A stretch of DNA of 62,273 nt from contig JABDCQ010000006.1 in NCBI GenBank assembly GCA_013288075.1, positions 1 through 62,273 on the forward strand, written 5' to 3'. The notes beneath the pieces are model-generated. The model had not been told where the DNA came from. It did not search any database and saw only the letters and a list, made by a program, of their open reading frames with translations. The DNA is from Chlamydiota bacterium (GTDB lineage Bacteria > Chlamydiota > Chlamydiia > Chlamydiales > Rhabdochlamydiaceae). Within the stretch, counting starts at the first letter, position 1, and each line of letters opens with the position of its first letter. Positions 60,201-62,273 of the stretch are shown here, piece after piece. The position numbers and the translations under genes were made by a program.

Positions 60201-62273
60201 CGGCTGTTAGCGCAGTTCCACCTGAATAGGTATTGCCACTACCACTTAGAATGAGTGTTCCAGAACCTATTTTGCTTATTTGACCTGCTCCCGTGATAGA
60301 TCCTGCCATCGTAAGGCTATTAGCTTGAGTATCTATTGTCTCAGTTCCAGCTAGAAGATTTGTTGGATTACCGATACTAAAGCTACCATCTGCTCGCAAT
60401 GTAGTTCCAGCAGTCATTGTTAGCGTGCCAGATCCAAGCGCATTAGCACCCGCAACTCCAATTGTACCTACGTTTAGATTTGTTCCTCCTGTGTAGGTAT
60501 TGGTATTTGCAAGAACTAAAGTTCCAGCTCCTACTTTATTAAGAGGTCCGCTTCCACTAACAACTCCTGAGAGAGTAAAGGTGCTTCCATTACTATCTAC
60601 ACTTGCTGACCCTGTAAGATTGACTGGATTTAAAAGAGTTAATCCTCCAGTTCCTGCAAATAAGGTTGTAGTAGCTGCCATTGTTAGTGTGCCCATTCCT
60701 AAGGATGTGTTATTTCCTACAGAAAGTATTCCAAGATCTAAGAATGTTCCGGCTGTATAGGTATTGGCATTTGGTAGAGAAAGAGTCCCTGCTCCCACTT
60801 TGTGAAGAGGTCCACTTCCACTAATAGCACCTGATAGAGTAAAGGTGGTTCCATTACTATCTACACTTGCTGACCCTGTAAGATTGACTGGATTTGTAAG
60901 AGTTAATACTCCAGCTCCTGCGGACAAGGTTGTAGTAACTGCCATTGTTAATGTGCCCATTCCTAAGGACCCGTTATTTCCTACAGAAAGTATTCCAAGA
61001 TCTAAGAATGTTCCCGCTGTATAAGTATTGGCATTTGGTAGAGAAAGTGTTCCTGCTCCTACTTTGTGAAGAGGCCCACTTCCACTAATAGCACCTGATA
61101 GAGTAAAGGTATTTCCATTACTATCTATACTTGCCGACGCTGTAAGATTGACTAGATTTGTAAGGGTTAATCCTACAGCTCCCGATTGAAGAGTTGTACC
61201 TACATCCATTGTAAGAGTTCCACTTCCAAGAGCTGAGCTATTACCAACAGCAATTACTCCTAGAGTAAGGTCTGTTCCACCCATGTAGGTGTTTGCTCCG
61301 TTAAGAACAAGCGCTCCCATTCCAGTTTTTTCTAATAAACCAGAACCACTGATGACTCCTGTGCCAAAAGTAAATGTAAACCCGTTGGTATCAAAGGTAT
61401 CTGTCCCAATTAATTGAATACTGTTAGTTACAGTAAAGTTACCTTCTGCTAGAAGAGTTGTTGCATTTTCCATTGTAAGAGTTCCTGAAGGATCTCCTAG
61501 CGCACCAGTTCCTGCTGCGCTGCTTATTCCTATGCCAATGGTTCCTTGATTTAAATGGGTTCCAAGCGTGTAGGTGTTAGCTTGATCTAGGATAAGTGTT
61601 CCTGCATTTCCAACTCCTACGTTAACTTCAAGGGGCCCCACACCGGAAATCACCCCTCCTTGAGTCGCTGTGCTGCCAGTGGAAACATTGATTGTTGAAC
61701 CTCCTACAAGCACAATCGGATTCGAGATGGAAAAATTTCCAAGATATTGGAGAGTTGTTCCTGCAGCCATGGTGAGAACACCTGCACTATTACCTAGCAC
61801 ATTACTAGCTCCAATGGCAATGGTTCCTACATTAAGGTTTGTTCCCGCTGTGTAGCTATTTGTGCTATTGGTAAGTGTTAATGTTCCTGCGCTCGTTTTG
61901 GTTAAGGGACCTGTTCCTGTGATTTGTCCTGAAAGAGTGAGATTAAAGGCATTTGAATCAAATATAGAATTTGGATTTATGGCAATTGGATTGGATAGAG
62001 AGAAATTCCCTTCGGCTTGCAGGGTTGTTCCTCCTGTCATGGTAAGAGTTCCGCTTCCAAGAACATCGTTATTACCTATACCAAGAATTCCGGCGGTGAG
62101 ACTTGTTCCGAGTGTATAGTTATTTCCCCCATTCGTAAGAACAACAGTTCCCGCTCCACTTTTTTGTAAAAGACCGGCTCCTGTAATCATCCCTGTAAGG
62201 GTTAAGGTATTTCCATTACTATCAAAGTCATCTGTTCCTGTTAAGGTAATGCCATTTGCTAAAGTTACCCCTG
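57277..62273 (-). CDS. Autotransporter, 5' part beyond the window
   Basis: The frame stays open to the window edge, so the start and signal peptide are missing; at least 1664 residues are visible. The passenger consists of about 20 autotransporter-associated repeats (pattern GTLTLxNxNTYTxGTxLxxG). The barrel (about the last 280 residues) has WLEPFGYYMDQDKVGEQVGF and ends VRFEWRF with terminal Phe. Barrel cysteines (CYMRFGEEY, CSCYGCFAP) match those of the 44653 protein, a clear paralogue, though this one has no glycine-rich block in the visible part. Repeats at about 60480-61150 are nearly identical, so array length may vary. Confidence 0.92.
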   Translation of the reverse strand, partial: GVTLANGITLTGTDDFDSNGNTLTLTGMITGAGLLQKSGAGTVVLTNGGNNYTLGTSLTAGILGIGNNDVLGSGTLTMTGGTTLQAEGNFSLSNPIAINPNSIFDSNAFNLTLSGQITGTGPLTKTSAGTLTLTNSTNSYTAGTNLNVGTIAIGASNVLGNSAGVLTMAAGTTLQYLGNFSISNPIVLVGGSTINVSTGSTATQGGVISGVGPLEVNVGVGNAGTLILDQANTYTLGTHLNQGTIGIGISSAAGTGALGDPSGTLTMENATTLLAEGNFTVTNSIQLIGTDTFDTNGFTFTFGTGVISGSGLLEKTGMGALVLNGANTYMGGTDLTLGVIAVGNSSALGSGTLTMDVGTTLQSGAVGLTLTNLVNLTASASIDSNGNTFTLSGAISGSGPLHKVGAGTLSLPNANTYTAGTFLDLGILSVGNNGSLGMGTLTMAVTTTLSAGAGVLTLTNPVNLTGSASVDSNGTTFTLSGAISGSGPLHKVGAGTLSLPNANTYTAGTFLDLGILSVGNNTSLGMGTLTMAATTTLFAGTGGLTLLNPVNLTGSASVDSNGSTFTLSGVVSGSGPLNKVGAGTLVLANTNTYTGGTNLNVGTIGVAGANALGSGTLTMTAGTTLRADGSFSIGNPTNLLAGTETIDTQANSLTMAGSITGAGQISKIGSGTLILSGSGNTYSGGTALTAGTIGVGNNNVLGTGTLTMTGGTTLQAEGNFSVNNGINLIAGATFDSQASTLTVSGVVSGVGPLNKIGSGELVLSGVNTYSGNTNLNAGIIGVGNSAALSGGVLAMSAGTTLKAEASVSLTNAVTLAAGTEHVNTNGQTLTLSGVISGAGTLDKLGAGELVLTNTNSYGGGTTLTAGTLGVAVSGAISSGTLTMAAGTTLQAEGVAVNLANGITLAGGANFNTNTQTMTLSGVVTGTGPFNKVGTGTLVLTNNETYSGDTNVNAGTLLIGIMNALPTSTLLTVNSGATFQLGTFDQTLGNLSGGGSVNLGTGDLTAATDGSTQTFSGVISGSGALTVAGGGTLILTGNNTFTGPTNLDSGATLSLGSASNLSAGTTLVFNGGVLELTGSFTLPQDIVFNGANDRISVTDSNFDTLSGTLSGSGDFHKIGSGTLELTASSPLFTGPTTVEAGTLLVNGSILNSSTTVNGGARLGGIGRVGSLTNSGTVAPGNSIGTMIVVGPFVQTSSGALEIEIAPGPTLSSDLLDITGTASLAGTVNALPAPGIYVEGSNYRFLTAAGGVSGTFSTLNVVNSTLALSLRYDANNAYLHVLEGGVSFLATPFGHNPTQVFNYINSLPVSSLVAGSDLEEVLVVLTKMDSQELSSALDQLHPAMFGAFDLLNANTSSLVASLLNHPSSKRCYMRFGEEYTGDYNMGAWLEPFGYYMDQDKVGEQVGFKANVEGILAGFDYTFCSGILLGIGGGYNRENIHWDASRGKGYANAGHLGIYSEFSKPTFWVEGALVGGIDSYHAKRHIDFGVSFPAVTIDRTATHSNTGYGVTTHLGGGYDWDVGLYDVFLEPFANVDYMYLHQKGFTESGAGSLNLDVEARHTNMLRSEAGLAFTTSICSCYGCFAPSVWLSAVNETYLGTKHYESAFINQPGEFAVRTWNKAITLWSPGAEISFMSDFGLDVTLRYSAELNGQTTTQKGAVRFEWRF

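Noticed and set aside
60480-61150. Possible satellite or CRISPR-like repeats
   Set aside because: They are in-frame protein repeats of the autotransporter passenger.
58553-62119. Several valine/proline-rich plus-strand frames opposite the second autotransporter
   Set aside because: Antisense shadows of the repetitive passenger; same composition artefact in every repeat.
1-62273. tRNA, rRNA or other structured RNA genes
   Set aside because: I looked for T-loop and anticodon-arm patterns and rRNA-like stretches on both strands and found none that I could support.

Overview
The window looks like an accessory, repeat-rich stretch of a chromosome from an environmental (amoeba- or arthropod-associated) member of the Chlamydiae. 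The signs are AT-rich coding with many signal peptides, an F-box-like protein, a membrane-anchored protein-kinase-like gene, large cysteine-bearing autotransporters, GT2-TPR proteins, and families of secreted proteins of unknown function. No rRNA, tRNA or species marker is visible, so this is an inference; another host-adapted bacterium cannot be excluded.

Layout. 0-8 kb: cold-shock protein, kinase-like membrane protein, MauE-like membrane protein, an ATPase cassette bounded by a 28-bp direct repeat, an F-box-like protein, an acetyltransferase, and a dCTP deaminase gene broken by an in-frame TGA. 8-15 kb: a 1796-aa Rhs/YD-repeat protein with a hydrolase-like C-terminal domain, followed by small genes. 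15-21.5 kb: lipoprotein, outer-membrane protein, then a defence-type block made of a primase/helicase/nuclease fusion of the TOTE kind and an AAA ATPase + RloB pair resembling AbiL. 21.6-32.3 kb: a toxin/immunity-like pair, then two related cassettes of exported proteins (retropepsin-like, phosphatase-fold-like, alpha/beta hydrolase, and stand-alone copies of the Rhs C-terminal domain) with several decayed copies between them. 32-43 kb: MFS transporter, methyltransferase, two acetyltransferases with signal peptides, a second toxin/immunity-like pair, an Rhs relic with an orphan immunity-like gene, a kinase-like membrane protein and a MazG-type enzyme. 43-62 kb: three small Gly/His-rich exported proteins, a 1505-aa autotransporter, an IS200-like (RAYT) transposase with its REP palindromes, a cyclase, a hydrolase/BAAT fusion, three exported GT2-TPR proteins, and a second autotransporter that runs off the right edge.

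Two themes tie the region together. The first is a scattered polymorphic-toxin repertoire: a full Rhs gene, two CT/immunity-like pairs, an Rhs relic with an orphan immunity-like gene, and Rhs-CT paralogues that have become free-standing secreted proteins. The second is an unusual density of palindromic elements: six copies of a ~150-bp inverted-repeat element placed directly after stop codons, five REP-like elements around one RAYT transposase, a 175-bp hairpin element, and two IS-end-like palindromes. Several of these supply the stop codon or C-terminus of the gene beside them. All family assignments come from reading motifs; no database search was run.
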